Part shown: positions 1-5,755 of the stretch, in pieces
Layout: each line of letters opens with the position of its first letter
Numbering within the stretch: position 1 is the first letter of the stretch
DNA from: Vulcanimicrobiota bacterium
Lineage (GTDB): Bacteria; Eremiobacterota; Eremiobacteria; Baltobacterales; Baltobacteraceae
Reading direction: 5' to 3'
NCBI GenBank assembly: GCA_028287545.1
Contig: JAQBPL010000330.1
Location: 1 to 5,755 of the forward strand
Length of the DNA: 5,755 nt
Translations under genes and position numbers: made by a program
Notes under the pieces: generated by a model
What the model was told of the DNA's origin: nothing
Databases searched by the model: none
The model's input: the letters and a program-made list of their open reading frames with translations, nothing else

Positions 1-129
1 GGCATTTTCGATCGTCTCGGCGGCCCGCTCGTAGGCCATGAACTTGAAGAACGGTTCGCCCGCAAACTCCATGAGGGTGCGGATCTCGCGAAGACGGTGA
101 GCGATGTCGGCATTGGTGGGGTTCGCCAT
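1..129 (-). CDS. PolX-family DNA polymerase, N-terminal fragment (runs off left edge)
   Basis: Only the first 43 codons are present; the gene reads leftward from the ATG at 129-127 and is open to the window edge. The peptide begins MANPTNADIAHRLREIRTLM and continues to FFKFMAYERAAETIENA. This matches the N-terminus of bacterial PolX enzymes (family X DNA polymerase/3'-5' exonuclease): an N-x-x-I-A-x-x-L-x-E-I helix, then a short turn and F-K-x-x-A-Y-x-R-A-A-x-x-I. It corresponds to the helix-hairpin-helix 8-kDa domain that binds gapped DNA in base-excision repair. Full-length PolX also carries a polymerase core and a C-terminal PHP nuclease domain, neither visible here. No good Shine-Dalgarno lies upstream of the ATG. 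The gene is head-to-head with the nicotinate phosphoribosyltransferase, 43 bp apart. Family assignment is from recognition of the short motif pattern, so it is likely but not certain. Confidence 0.72.
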   Translation of the reverse strand, partial: MANPTNADIAHRLREIRTLMEFAGEPFFKFMAYERAAETIENA

Positions 130-172
130 GGTGAAACGAGGACTTCGTTCCACGTAAGCGTAGGGCCGTCCC

Positions 173-1285
173 ATGCTCCGCACCGAGCGCCGTCGTCTCG
201 ATCCGGCCATTTTGAACCTGCCGGTCGAGAAGATGCGCGACGGCTACTACTCCGATACGTACTTCAACCGCGCGCGCGAGATCCTCGAGGCCGACCGCTA
301 CCACCCTCGAGTACGGATGCAGGTCTTTCAGCGCAACCGCGCGATCTTGTGCGGCATCGACGAGGCGATCGCGATCCTCAAGCTGTGCAGCGGCCGGTAC
401 GGTCCCGGCGGCGGGTGGGAAGACGGATGGGAGTCGCTCACCGTGCGGGCGCTCTTCGACGGCGACGCGATCGCGCCGTTCGAGACCGTCATGACGATCG
501 AGGGCGACTACGCGCTCTTCGCCCACCTCGAGACCCCGTATCTCGGCGTGCTGGCGCGGCGCTCGCGGATCGCGACCAACGCGCGCGCGATCGTCGACGC
601 CGCCGGCGGCAAAGAAGTGCTGTTCTTCCCCGCCCGTTTCGATCATCATCTGGTGCAGACCGGCGACGGGTATGCGGCGTACATCTCGGGCGCGCTCGGC
701 GTCTCGACCGACGCGAACGCCGAGTGGTGGGGCTCGCGCGGAATGGGGACCGTGCCGCACGCGCTCATCGCGGCCTACGGCGGCGACACCGTGCTCGCCA
801 CGCAGAAGTTCGCGCAGTACATCGACGCCTCGGTGAACGTCATCGCGCTGGTCGACTTCGAGAACGACTGCGCCGGCACGTCGCTCGCGGTGGCGCGAGC
901 GCTCGGCGACCGGCTCTGGGGCGTGCGGCTCGACACCTCGGGGACGCTGGTCGACAAGAGCGTGATCCCGCAGATGGGAACGTTTCCGCCGACCGGCGTC
1001 AACGCGCAGCTCGTGCACAACGTGCGCGACGCGCTCGACGCCGAGGGGTTCCGCGGCGTGCGGATCGTGGTAAGCGGCGGCTTCGACGCCGAACGTATCC
1101 GGCAGTTCGAAGAAGACGGCGTCCCCGCCGACGCGTATGCCGTCGGGAGCGCGTTCTTCAAAGGCGCGGGCTCGTTCGACTTCACCGCCGACATCGTCGC
1201 GATCGACAGCGGTGACGGCTGGCGCGAATGCCACAAAGTCGGCCGCCCGGAACGTCCGAACCCACGCCTCTCGCCGGTGACCTGA
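173..1285 (+). CDS. Nicotinate phosphoribosyltransferase (NAD salvage), short archaeal-like form
   Basis: Cytosolic enzyme of the Preiss-Handler NAD salvage route: nicotinate + PRPP (with ATP in most members) gives nicotinate mononucleotide. Visible family motifs in the 370-aa protein are DGYYSDTYF (residues 23-31), the ETPYLGVLARRSRIATNA segment (120-137), FFPARFDHH (151-159), GTVPHALI (192-199, with H196 at the place of the active-site histidine), ALVDFEND (225-232), GVRLDTSG (250-257, PRPP/substrate site) and a C-terminal GG-containing phosphate-binding region followed by YAVGSAFF (301-329). The length fits the short class of about 370-400 aa rather than the longer enterobacterial PncB type, so I withhold a symbol. 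The start is firm: an in-frame TAG at 161-163 precedes ATG 173 with no other start between, although the upstream AGGG is only a weak ribosome site. The stop abuts the ATG of the next gene, implying an operon. Substrate preference for nicotinate over nicotinamide is inferred from the family. Confidence 0.9.
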   Translation: MLRTERRRLDPAILNLPVEKMRDGYYSDTYFNRAREILEADRYHPRVRMQVFQRNRAILCGIDEAIAILKLCSGRYGPGGGWEDGWESLTVRALFDGDAIAPFETVMTIEGDYALFAHLETPYLGVLARRSRIATNARAIVDAAGGKEVLFFPARFDHHLVQTGDGYAAYISGALGVSTDANAEWWGSRGMGTVPHALIAAYGGDTVLATQKFAQYIDASVNVIALVDFENDCAGTSLAVARALGDRLWGVRLDTSGTLVDKSVIPQMGTFPPTGVNAQLVHNVRDALDAEGFRGVRIVVSGGFDAERIRQFEEDGVPADAYAVGSAFFKGAGSFDFTADIVAIDSGDGWRECHKVGRPERPNPRLSPVT

Positions 1286-1825
1286 ATGGATGCCGCTTGG
1301 CTCGGCGCGCTTGCGTCGCTCATCTCGGCGCTGATCGTCTGCGCCACGGCGGTCGCCGCGTTCGCGCAGCTGCGGCACTACCGCAACGCGAACGACATCG
1401 TCGTCTACCTGCGCATCGTCGACAAGCTCGATTCCGACGAGATGCGGGAGGCGATCCGCTCGCTGCCCGAGATCCGGCGGCTGTTGCGCGACCCCGCCTT
1501 TCGCGAGCGGCTGCGCTCGACCGAATTGATCCCTGAGTTTCTCGCCGCCGCCCGGCTCATGCAGTTTCTCGAGCACTTCGCCGTGCTGGTGAACAAAGGC
1601 GGCGTCGCGGAAAGCTTGGTGCTCGCCGAGTACGCGGACAACTTCGAGCAGTATTGGGAGAGTTTGCGCGAAGCCGTGTACCTTCGGCGCGAGGCGCTCG
1701 GGCCGCACATCAGCGCGGCGTTCGAGCATCTCGCGATGCGCGCGACCGCATACCGCGCCAGCGGCCGGATGGACCGCGAGTACGCGGCGCTGCTGCGAGA
1801 TCCGCGCGGGGGCGCCGCGTCGTAG
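1286..1825 (+). CDS. DUF4760-like membrane-anchored helical protein
   Basis: Protein of 179 aa with no assignable biochemical function. Residues about 5-28 form one hydrophobic N-terminal segment (WLGALASLISALIVCATAVA), followed by a basic stretch (RHYRN), which suggests a single-pass membrane anchor with the bulk of the protein in the cytoplasm. The rest is almost entirely alpha-helical. The pattern FLAAARLMQFLEHFAVLVNKGGV (85-107) then a Y-x-x-YW segment (EYADNFEQYWESLREAV, 115-131) resembles the uncharacterised DUF4760 family: a short helical bundle in which a conserved 'F-E-x-x-A-x-L-V-x-x-G' helix precedes a W-containing helix. The ATG directly follows the TGA of the phosphoribosyltransferase gene (TGAATG), and GGTGA at 1276-1280, five bases before the ATG, can serve as ribosome site, so translation is probably coupled. 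A role in NAD metabolism is not supported by the protein itself. The gene is surely real; the family is moderately sure. Confidence 0.8.
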   Translation: MDAAWLGALASLISALIVCATAVAAFAQLRHYRNANDIVVYLRIVDKLDSDEMREAIRSLPEIRRLLRDPAFRERLRSTELIPEFLAAARLMQFLEHFAVLVNKGGVAESLVLAEYADNFEQYWESLREAVYLRREALGPHISAAFEHLAMRATAYRASGRMDREYAALLRDPRGGAAS

Positions 1826-1829
1826 GCCC

Positions 1830-1852
1830 GCGGGACCGCGCCGGAGTCCCGC
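1830..1852. terminator. Possible bidirectional terminator hairpin in convergent gap
   Basis: A 7-bp perfect G+C-rich stem (GCGGGAC at 1830-1836 pairing with GTCCCGC at 1846-1852) with a 9-nt loop fills most of the 28-bp gap between the plus-strand DUF4760-like gene (stop at 1825) and the minus-strand RND gene (stop at 1854). The position between two converging genes supports a terminator role in both directions. There is no T-tract on either side, so a canonical intrinsic terminator is not shown, and a 7-bp stem can arise by chance in DNA this rich in G+C. Confidence 0.35.
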
Positions 1853-1853
1853 A

Positions 1854-4800
1854 TCAGGAAGAACGTCCTATTCCGACCTCGTAGGCGCGACGATAGCTCG
1901 GATGCTCGGCAAGGGTTTCGCTAGCGCCCTCACGCCGTGCACGACGAACCGAAACGTAGACGAGCGGCACGACGAAAAGCGTCAAGACGAGCGAACTCGC
2001 CAGGCCCCCGATGACCACCGACCCGAGCGCCTTGCGGTACTCGGCACCGATCGCGTCGCCGAGCGCCAGCGGCAGCATCCCGGCGATCATCGCGGCCGTC
2101 GTCATGACGATCGGCCGCAGACGGCGCGCGCCGGCCGCGCACACCGCGTCGAACGGGTCGGCTCCCGCGCGGACGTCGCGTTCGGCGTGCTCGATCAGCA
2201 GGATGCCGTTCTTTGCGACGAGGCCGACGAGCATCACGATTCCCAGCATCGAGTACAGGTTCAGCGTCTGCCCGGCGAAGAGCGCGACGCCGGGGAACGC
2301 GCCGTGCAGCGCGCTCAGCGCGAAGAGCGAACCGAACGCGCCGACGCTCGCAAGCGGCACGGTCGCCATGATCACGAGCGGCACGACGTAGCTGCGATAG
2401 AGCACCGCGAGCGTCGCGTACACAACGACGACCGACAATCCGAGCGCGGTGAGGATCGCGCCCACGGCGTCCAGGAATTGCTCGACGTCGCCGCGCGCGA
2501 CGAGGTGCACGCCGGGGGGCAGAAATCCGGACGTGCGCAGCGCCGCGCGCAGGCCGCCGGTGACCAGTCCGATCGGGACGCCGGGCAGCGTGTTCGCGCT
2601 GACCGTGACGATACGTTCGCGATCCTCGCGTTCGATGAGCGTCGGTTCGCGGCGATCGGTGAAATCGGCGACCGCGCGCAGCGGAACCAGCCGCCCACCT
2701 GCGGAGCGCACCGCGACGTGACGCAGCGCTTCGATATCCCCGCGCTCGGCGGCTCGATCCAAAACGACGACGTCGACCAGACCGCTAGCCAGACGCATGC
2801 GCAGCGCGAGCGCGCCGGCGGTAGCGATGCGCGCCGTTTGCGCGGCGTCGCCGGTGGAGACGCCGAGCATCACCGCGCGAGGGTCGTTCACGTCGATCTG
2901 CAGCTGCGGCGCGAGGCCGCCGCTGCTCAGCCGCACGTCCGTCGCGAGCGGGTTCTCCGCGATCGTGCGCGCCAGCTTCGCCGCGGCGGCATCGAGGGCG
3001 CCGGGCGGCCCGGAGAGCGCGTAGCTCACCGGCGGCCGTCCGCCCATCCCGGTGCCGGCCCCGGCGAAGGTCGCGTCCGGCGCGAGCGATCCGAGCGCTT
3101 TGATGCGCGCGATGACGGCGGCGCCGTCGGCGTTCGGCTCGGCCAAGATTGCACTCACCTGGGCGACGTTCGGCGCGAGCACGTCGGTCGAGCCGTTGAA
3201 CGCGCGCCCGGCGCTCGTGACGACGTGCGCGATCGCCGGGTCGTCCAGCAATCGCGCGGCGATGCGCTGCGTCGCCGCGCCGGCGTGCGCGAGCGTCGTC
3301 CCGGCCGGGAACGCCAGGTCGACCGTAACCTCGCCGCGCGCGATCGGCGGCGAGAACTCGCTCGGGATCGCACCCGAAAGCAGCGGCACGAACGAGAGCG
3401 CGCACATCGCCGCAGCGAGGCTCAGGAGCGCGCCGCGACGCCGCCGCGCGAACGGAAGCCACCGCTCCGCATAGGCGCGCGTCGCCCGCGTCTCCCACCG
3501 GCCGAAGGCGGTGAAGGCGGATTGCCAACCGGCGGCGAGCGCGAGCAGGGCGCCGGCGCGCATCGTCCACGGCAAACGCGGCGCCGTACGCCGCAATGCC
3601 TCGAACAGCTCGCCGAAGGTGCCCTCGAGCGGTGGGCGCCCGTCGCGCACCGCCCAGCGCGCGGCGAGCAACGGCGTCAGCGTGAACGACACCAAGAGCG
3701 AGAACGCCGTCGCGAAGACGACGACCAGCGCGAACTGCCGCATGAACTCGCCGATCAAACCGCTCGTGAACGCGATCGGCGCGAACACCGCGACGTCGAC
3801 GAAGGTGATTGCGAACGCCACGGCGCCGAGCTCGCGCCGCCCGGCGAGCGCCGCCGCCTCCCCGCGCAGGCCGCGCCGCACGGCGTGCGCGATCGCCTCG
3901 ATGATGACGATCGAATCGTCGACCAGAATCCCGATCGTCAGCGAGAGTCCCATCAGCGAGAGGACGTTCATGGTGAAGCCCGCGGCCCACATCGTCGCGA
4001 ACGCCGCGGCGAGCGAAGCCGGGATTGCGATCGCCGCGACGAGCGACGCGCGCCAAGCGCGCAGAAAGAGCAGCATCACGATCACCGTGAGCACCACGCC
4101 CTCGCCGATCGTCTGCAGGACGCCGCCGACGGCGGCGTCCGCGAACGGCGCGTCCGTGCGCAGTTCCTCGAACCGCACCAGCGGCGCGCGCGCCGACAGA
4201 CGCGCGAACGTGCGCCGGAGCGCCGCGATCGCATGCTGCGCGTCGGCGCCGGGCGCGTGACCGGCGACCAGCAGGATCGCCGGCGCGCCGTCGACGCGCG
4301 TGACGACGGTGGGATCGGCGAACCCGTCGCGCACGGAAGCGAGATCGCCCGCGCGCACCGTCACGTCGCTGCCGGGCAGGGCGACCGGCAATGCGCGAAG
4401 CGCGTCGACCGACGCCGCGCCGCCGCCGATCCCGATCGAGCGCTGCTCGGCGCCGCTCGAAGTGCGGCCTCCCGGCAAGACCGCTTCCTGCTGCGCGACG
4501 GCACGTTCGAGGTCGAGCACGGTCGCGCCGAGCGCCGACATCGCCTGCGAACGCGGCTCGATCGTGATCCGGCGAACGAGCTCGCCGGAAGCGACGGCGC
4601 CGCCGACGCCCGTGGTGGCGCGCACCGCGGGCAAAATCGTCCGCTCCGTCAATTCCGCGAGCGCCGATTGCGAGAGCACGGCCGATGAGATCGCTTCCTC
4701 GAGGATCGGCGGCTGGGAGGGATCGTCGCGCGAGACGAGCGGTGGAACGAGGTCGGGAGGCATCACCGAACGCGCGGCGTCGACGGCTTGCTGAACCTGC

Positions 4801-5117
4801 GCGCGTGCGACGTCGATCGCGATCCCGAAACGAAATCGCACGGCGATGCGCGCCGCACCGTCCTGCGCCGAGGCCGAGACGCGATCGAGGCCGGGGATGC
4901 CGTCGAGCCGGTCCTCGATCGGCTCGATGACGAGCCGCTCGATTTCGGCCGGTCCGGCGCCCGGATACGGCGCGGTGACGGTGACGACGCCGAACGCGAT
5001 CGGAGGAAGGACGCTGCGTCCCATGCGCGCGAGCGCGAGCAAACCGGCTGCCCCGATGAAAGCGTAGAAGAGCGTGACGACGATCGGATTGCGCAGGCAG
5101 AAGCGCGTGAGGAACAT
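1854..5117 (-). CDS. RND-family efflux transporter permease subunit (HAE1/AcrB type)
   Basis: Inner-membrane proton-driven exporter of 1087 aa that normally works as a trimer with a periplasmic adaptor and an outer-membrane channel. The family layout is complete: TM1 about 9-30 after the typical start MFLTRFCLRNPIVV; first periplasmic porter region about 35-335; TM2-TM6 about 338-485; linker 486-560; TM7 about 561-582; second porter region about 584-884; TM8-TM12 about 885-1056; polar tail to 1087. Proton-relay residues are intact: D400-D401 in TM4 (ILVDDSIVIIE, DNA 3915-3920) and K969 in TM10 (LVAKNGILLIE, DNA 2211-2213). The start is supported by GGGGGAAG eight bases upstream (5126-5133, minus strand). 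By recalled AcrB spacing the protein has about 30 extra residues in the TM6-TM7 linker and about 14 in the TM9-TM10 loop. No adaptor or outer-membrane gene is adjacent: one side is convergent, the other divergent. Substrate unknown; drugs, lipids or other hydrophobic compounds are all possible. A heavy-metal (CzcA) role is less likely, since nothing metal-specific is seen. Confidence 0.95.
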   Translation of the reverse strand: MFLTRFCLRNPIVVTLFYAFIGAAGLLALARMGRSVLPPIAFGVVTVTAPYPGAGPAEIERLVIEPIEDRLDGIPGLDRVSASAQDGAARIAVRFRFGIAIDVARAQVQQAVDAARSVMPPDLVPPLVSRDDPSQPPILEEAISSAVLSQSALAELTERTILPAVRATTGVGGAVASGELVRRITIEPRSQAMSALGATVLDLERAVAQQEAVLPGGRTSSGAEQRSIGIGGGAASVDALRALPVALPGSDVTVRAGDLASVRDGFADPTVVTRVDGAPAILLVAGHAPGADAQHAIAALRRTFARLSARAPLVRFEELRTDAPFADAAVGGVLQTIGEGVVLTVIVMLLFLRAWRASLVAAIAIPASLAAAFATMWAAGFTMNVLSLMGLSLTIGILVDDSIVIIEAIAHAVRRGLRGEAAALAGRRELGAVAFAITFVDVAVFAPIAFTSGLIGEFMRQFALVVVFATAFSLLVSFTLTPLLAARWAVRDGRPPLEGTFGELFEALRRTAPRLPWTMRAGALLALAAGWQSAFTAFGRWETRATRAYAERWLPFARRRRGALLSLAAAMCALSFVPLLSGAIPSEFSPPIARGEVTVDLAFPAGTTLAHAGAATQRIAARLLDDPAIAHVVTSAGRAFNGSTDVLAPNVAQVSAILAEPNADGAAVIARIKALGSLAPDATFAGAGTGMGGRPPVSYALSGPPGALDAAAAKLARTIAENPLATDVRLSSGGLAPQLQIDVNDPRAVMLGVSTGDAAQTARIATAGALALRMRLASGLVDVVVLDRAAERGDIEALRHVAVRSAGGRLVPLRAVADFTDRREPTLIEREDRERIVTVSANTLPGVPIGLVTGGLRAALRTSGFLPPGVHLVARGDVEQFLDAVGAILTALGLSVVVVYATLAVLYRSYVVPLVIMATVPLASVGAFGSLFALSALHGAFPGVALFAGQTLNLYSMLGIVMLVGLVAKNGILLIEHAERDVRAGADPFDAVCAAGARRLRPIVMTTAAMIAGMLPLALGDAIGAEYRKALGSVVIGGLASSLVLTLFVVPLVYVSVRRARREGASETLAEHPSYRRAYEVGIGRSS

Positions 5118-5125
5118 CTCGGCGA

Positions 5126-5133
5126 CTTCCCCC
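5126..5133 (-). promoter_or_regulatory. Ribosome binding site of the RND gene
   Basis: On the minus strand this reads GGGGGAAG, eight bases before the ATG at 5117-5115. It is one of the clearer Shine-Dalgarno-like sequences in the window and supports the start giving the family-typical N-terminus MFLTRF. Confidence 0.6.
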
Positions 5134-5169
5134 GAAGCCGGCGCGCTCGCTGCGCCGAAACGCGCCGTT

Positions 5170-5188
5170 TTACTTCACGGTGAAGTAA
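5170..5188. promoter_or_regulatory. Perfect 19-bp palindromic operator candidate
   Basis: TTACTTCAC (5170-5178), one central G (5179), then GTGAAGTAA (5180-5188): a perfect inverted repeat with 9-bp arms. It sits about mid-way in the divergent control region, 53 bp from the RND start and 54 bp from the start of the exported protein. Its A/T-rich arms stand out against the G+C-rich flanks, so chance is an unlikely explanation. Length, symmetry and place are typical of operators for dimeric helix-turn-helix repressors such as TetR- or MarR-family proteins, which often control RND pumps. It overlaps the best minus-strand -10 candidate, which would fit repression of the pump. The regulator is not encoded in the window, so its family is inference. 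Confidence 0.72.
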
Positions 5189-5241
5189 TTCCGAGCCCGA
5201 ACCGTATTCCGCCCGCCCCGCCGCACCGCTAGAGTGAGCGC

Positions 5242-5628
5242 ATGAAAACGTTCATCGCCGTCGGCCTGACGGCACTACTGGCATCGGCCGCCCCCGCCGT
5301 CGCGCAGATGCAGCCGCCCACCCCGCTCTCCGCGACCGAGTTCGCCTCCGCCGCTGTCGGCAGCCGAGTCTCCATCGCGGTCCGCGTCGACGCTCGCGCG
5401 CGCTCCGTCGTGCGCGCCGAACTGCTCGACCGCGAAACCGACGAGCGGTATCGTGCGACCGGCGCGCGCGTGGAACTCTACCAGTCCGGCGCAACGCCGG
5501 TGGTGATGGGGACGGCTGCGGACGTCAGGCCCGGCGCGGTCGCGATCGTTACCGCCGTCGTCACCGGAAAACGGCGCGCCGACCTCAAGCGGATCATCAT
5601 TCTCACCCAATACGTGTCCGTGCACTAA
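5242..5628 (+). CDS. Small secreted beta-rich protein of unknown function
   Basis: Protein of 128 aa. It starts with a clear Sec signal peptide: MK, a hydrophobic core (residues 4-18) and an A-V-A cleavage motif at 19-21, giving a mature periplasmic or extracellular protein of about 107 aa. The mature part alternates beta-strand-like stretches (VSIAVRVDA 43-51, VRAELLDR 57-64, ARVELYQS 75-82, AVAIVTAVVTG 99-109, RIIILTQYVSV 117-127). With the 'RPGAVAIVTAVVTG...LKRIIILT' ending this looks like an OB-fold-type small barrel, but I do not recognise a named family and there is no lipobox or cysteine. The start is firm: an in-frame TAG at 5230-5232 lies three codons upstream with no other start between. 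The ribosome site is weak (GAGTGAG). It is divergent from the RND pump and is followed after five bases by another probable gene. A role beside the pump is only suggested by position. Confidence 0.82.
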   Translation: MKTFIAVGLTALLASAAPAVAQMQPPTPLSATEFASAAVGSRVSIAVRVDARARSVVRAELLDRETDERYRATGARVELYQSGATPVVMGTAADVRPGAVAIVTAVVTGKRRADLKRIIILTQYVSVH

Positions 5629-5633
5629 GCGCC

Positions 5634-5755
5634 GTGCCGAGCGTCTCCGCCGCCGGCGGCTGGGCGGCGATCGCCGCGATCCCGCTCGCCGCGGCGCTCG
5701 GCGCGGTGCTTCGGCGCGCGACGTTCGCGCGGCTCGCGCTGCGGATGCGGCCGCA
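5634..5755 (+). CDS. Probable membrane protein, N-terminal fragment (runs off right edge)
   Basis: A GTG at 5634, five bases after the TAA of the preceding gene, opens a frame that continues to the edge (40 codons plus two bases). Third codon positions are G or C in all but one codon, and second positions are rich in T and C, the composition of a coding frame for a hydrophobic protein. The peptide has a hydrophobic helix (WAAIAAIPLAAALGAVL, about residues 10-26) followed by a basic stretch (RRATFARLALRMR), as in an N-terminal membrane segment with a cytoplasmic positive side. No Shine-Dalgarno is visible, so coupling to the upstream stop is likely if GTG is the true start. Too little remains to name a family. 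Confidence 0.55.
   Translation, partial: MPSVSAAGGWAAIAAIPLAAALGAVLRRATFARLALRMRP

Larger units (their letters stand above)
5118..5241. promoter_or_regulatory. Divergent promoter region of the RND pump and the small exported protein
   Basis: This 124-bp gap separates two start codons facing away from each other and must carry the promoters for both. It is less G+C-rich around 5167-5190 than its flanks. On the minus strand a weak -10-like TAAAAC (5172-5167) lies so that the region upstream of it, where RNA polymerase would bind, is the palindrome at 5170-5188; the matching -35 is poor. On the plus strand TAGAGT (5230-5235) is -10-like but would start transcription at or next to the ATG at 5242, giving an almost leaderless mRNA; TATTCC (5205-5210) is a weaker alternative. 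The exact promoters are therefore unresolved, and the sigma factor preferences of this organism are unknown. Confidence 0.5.

Noticed and set aside
135..149. Inverted repeat AACGA...TCGTT in the PolX/phosphoribosyltransferase gap.
   Set aside because: Arms are only 5 bp and such repeats are common by chance; nothing ties it to a promoter element.
97..1215. A 372-codon plus-strand frame overlapping the phosphoribosyltransferase.
   Set aside because: The product is a run of Arg/Ala/Gly without family motifs, and the overlapping frame from 173 carries all expected nicotinate phosphoribosyltransferase motifs. It is an out-of-frame shadow.
2785..4056. A 423-codon minus-strand frame inside the RND gene, considered as an overlapping gene.
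   Set aside because: Arg-rich out-of-frame translation with no recognisable structure; it overlaps the conserved D400-D401 region of the real gene.
1902..4688. A 928-codon stop-free plus-strand stretch lying antisense to the RND gene.
   Set aside because: Its translation is a low-complexity Arg/Asp/Glu/His-rich string with no domain or hydrophobic pattern, as expected when a G+C-saturated gene is read on the other strand. The minus-strand frame has the full RND family signature.
1854..5117. Possibility that the RND gene is a heavy-metal (CzcA-type) or SecDF-like transporter.
   Set aside because: The N-terminus, VDDSIVIIE and LVAKNGILLIE motifs and the overall two-porter layout fit HAE1 drug-type pumps. 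SecDF is much shorter, and no metal-specific feature was seen. Substrate nonetheless remains unknown.
5649..5660. 12-bp palindrome GCCGCCGGCGGC shortly after the exported-protein stop, considered as a terminator.
   Set aside because: It is pure G+C of the kind that recurs by chance in this genome, has no loop or T-tract, and lies within the probable downstream coding frame.

Overview
This is a very GC-rich, densely coding bacterial window with near-saturated G/C at third codon positions and short intergenic gaps. It looks like ordinary chromosome: I see no insertion sequence, phage gene, tRNA, rRNA, CRISPR array or attachment site. The base composition, protein style and gene mix (PolX, a short archaeal-like nicotinate phosphoribosyltransferase, an HAE1-type RND pump, Ala/Arg-rich small proteins) would suit an environmental high-GC lineage such as Candidatus Eremiobacterota/Vulcanimicrobiota. 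That placement is an inference from impression only; no marker gene here proves it. The RND pump implies a diderm envelope.

Layout, left to right. (1) Positions 1-129, minus strand: the first 43 codons of a gene leaving the window, recognisable as the N-terminal helix-hairpin-helix region of a PolX-family DNA polymerase. (2) A 43-bp head-to-head gap (130-172). (3) Positions 173-1825, plus strand: a two-gene unit with a nicotinate phosphoribosyltransferase (NAD salvage) whose TGA stop is directly followed by the ATG of a 179-aa membrane-anchored helical protein resembling DUF4760. (4) A 28-bp convergent gap with a short G+C hairpin (1830-1852). (5) Positions 1854-5117, minus strand: a full-length 1087-aa RND efflux transporter with an intact proton-relay triad (D400, D401, K969) and no adaptor or outer-membrane partner gene beside it in the window. 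(6) A 124-bp divergent regulatory region (5118-5241) holding a perfect 19-bp palindrome, the best operator candidate in the window. (7) Positions 5242-5628, plus strand: a small exported beta-rich protein. It is followed after 5 bp by the probable start of another gene, beginning with a membrane helix, that runs off the right edge.

How they work together. The NAD-salvage gene and its neighbour are probably co-transcribed and translationally coupled. The pump and the small secreted protein diverge from one control region, so one repressor bound to the palindrome could control both. The regulator gene itself is not in the window. Nothing here amounts to a clearly new biological system. The points most worth following are the palindrome and the two insertions that make this RND protein longer than AcrB.
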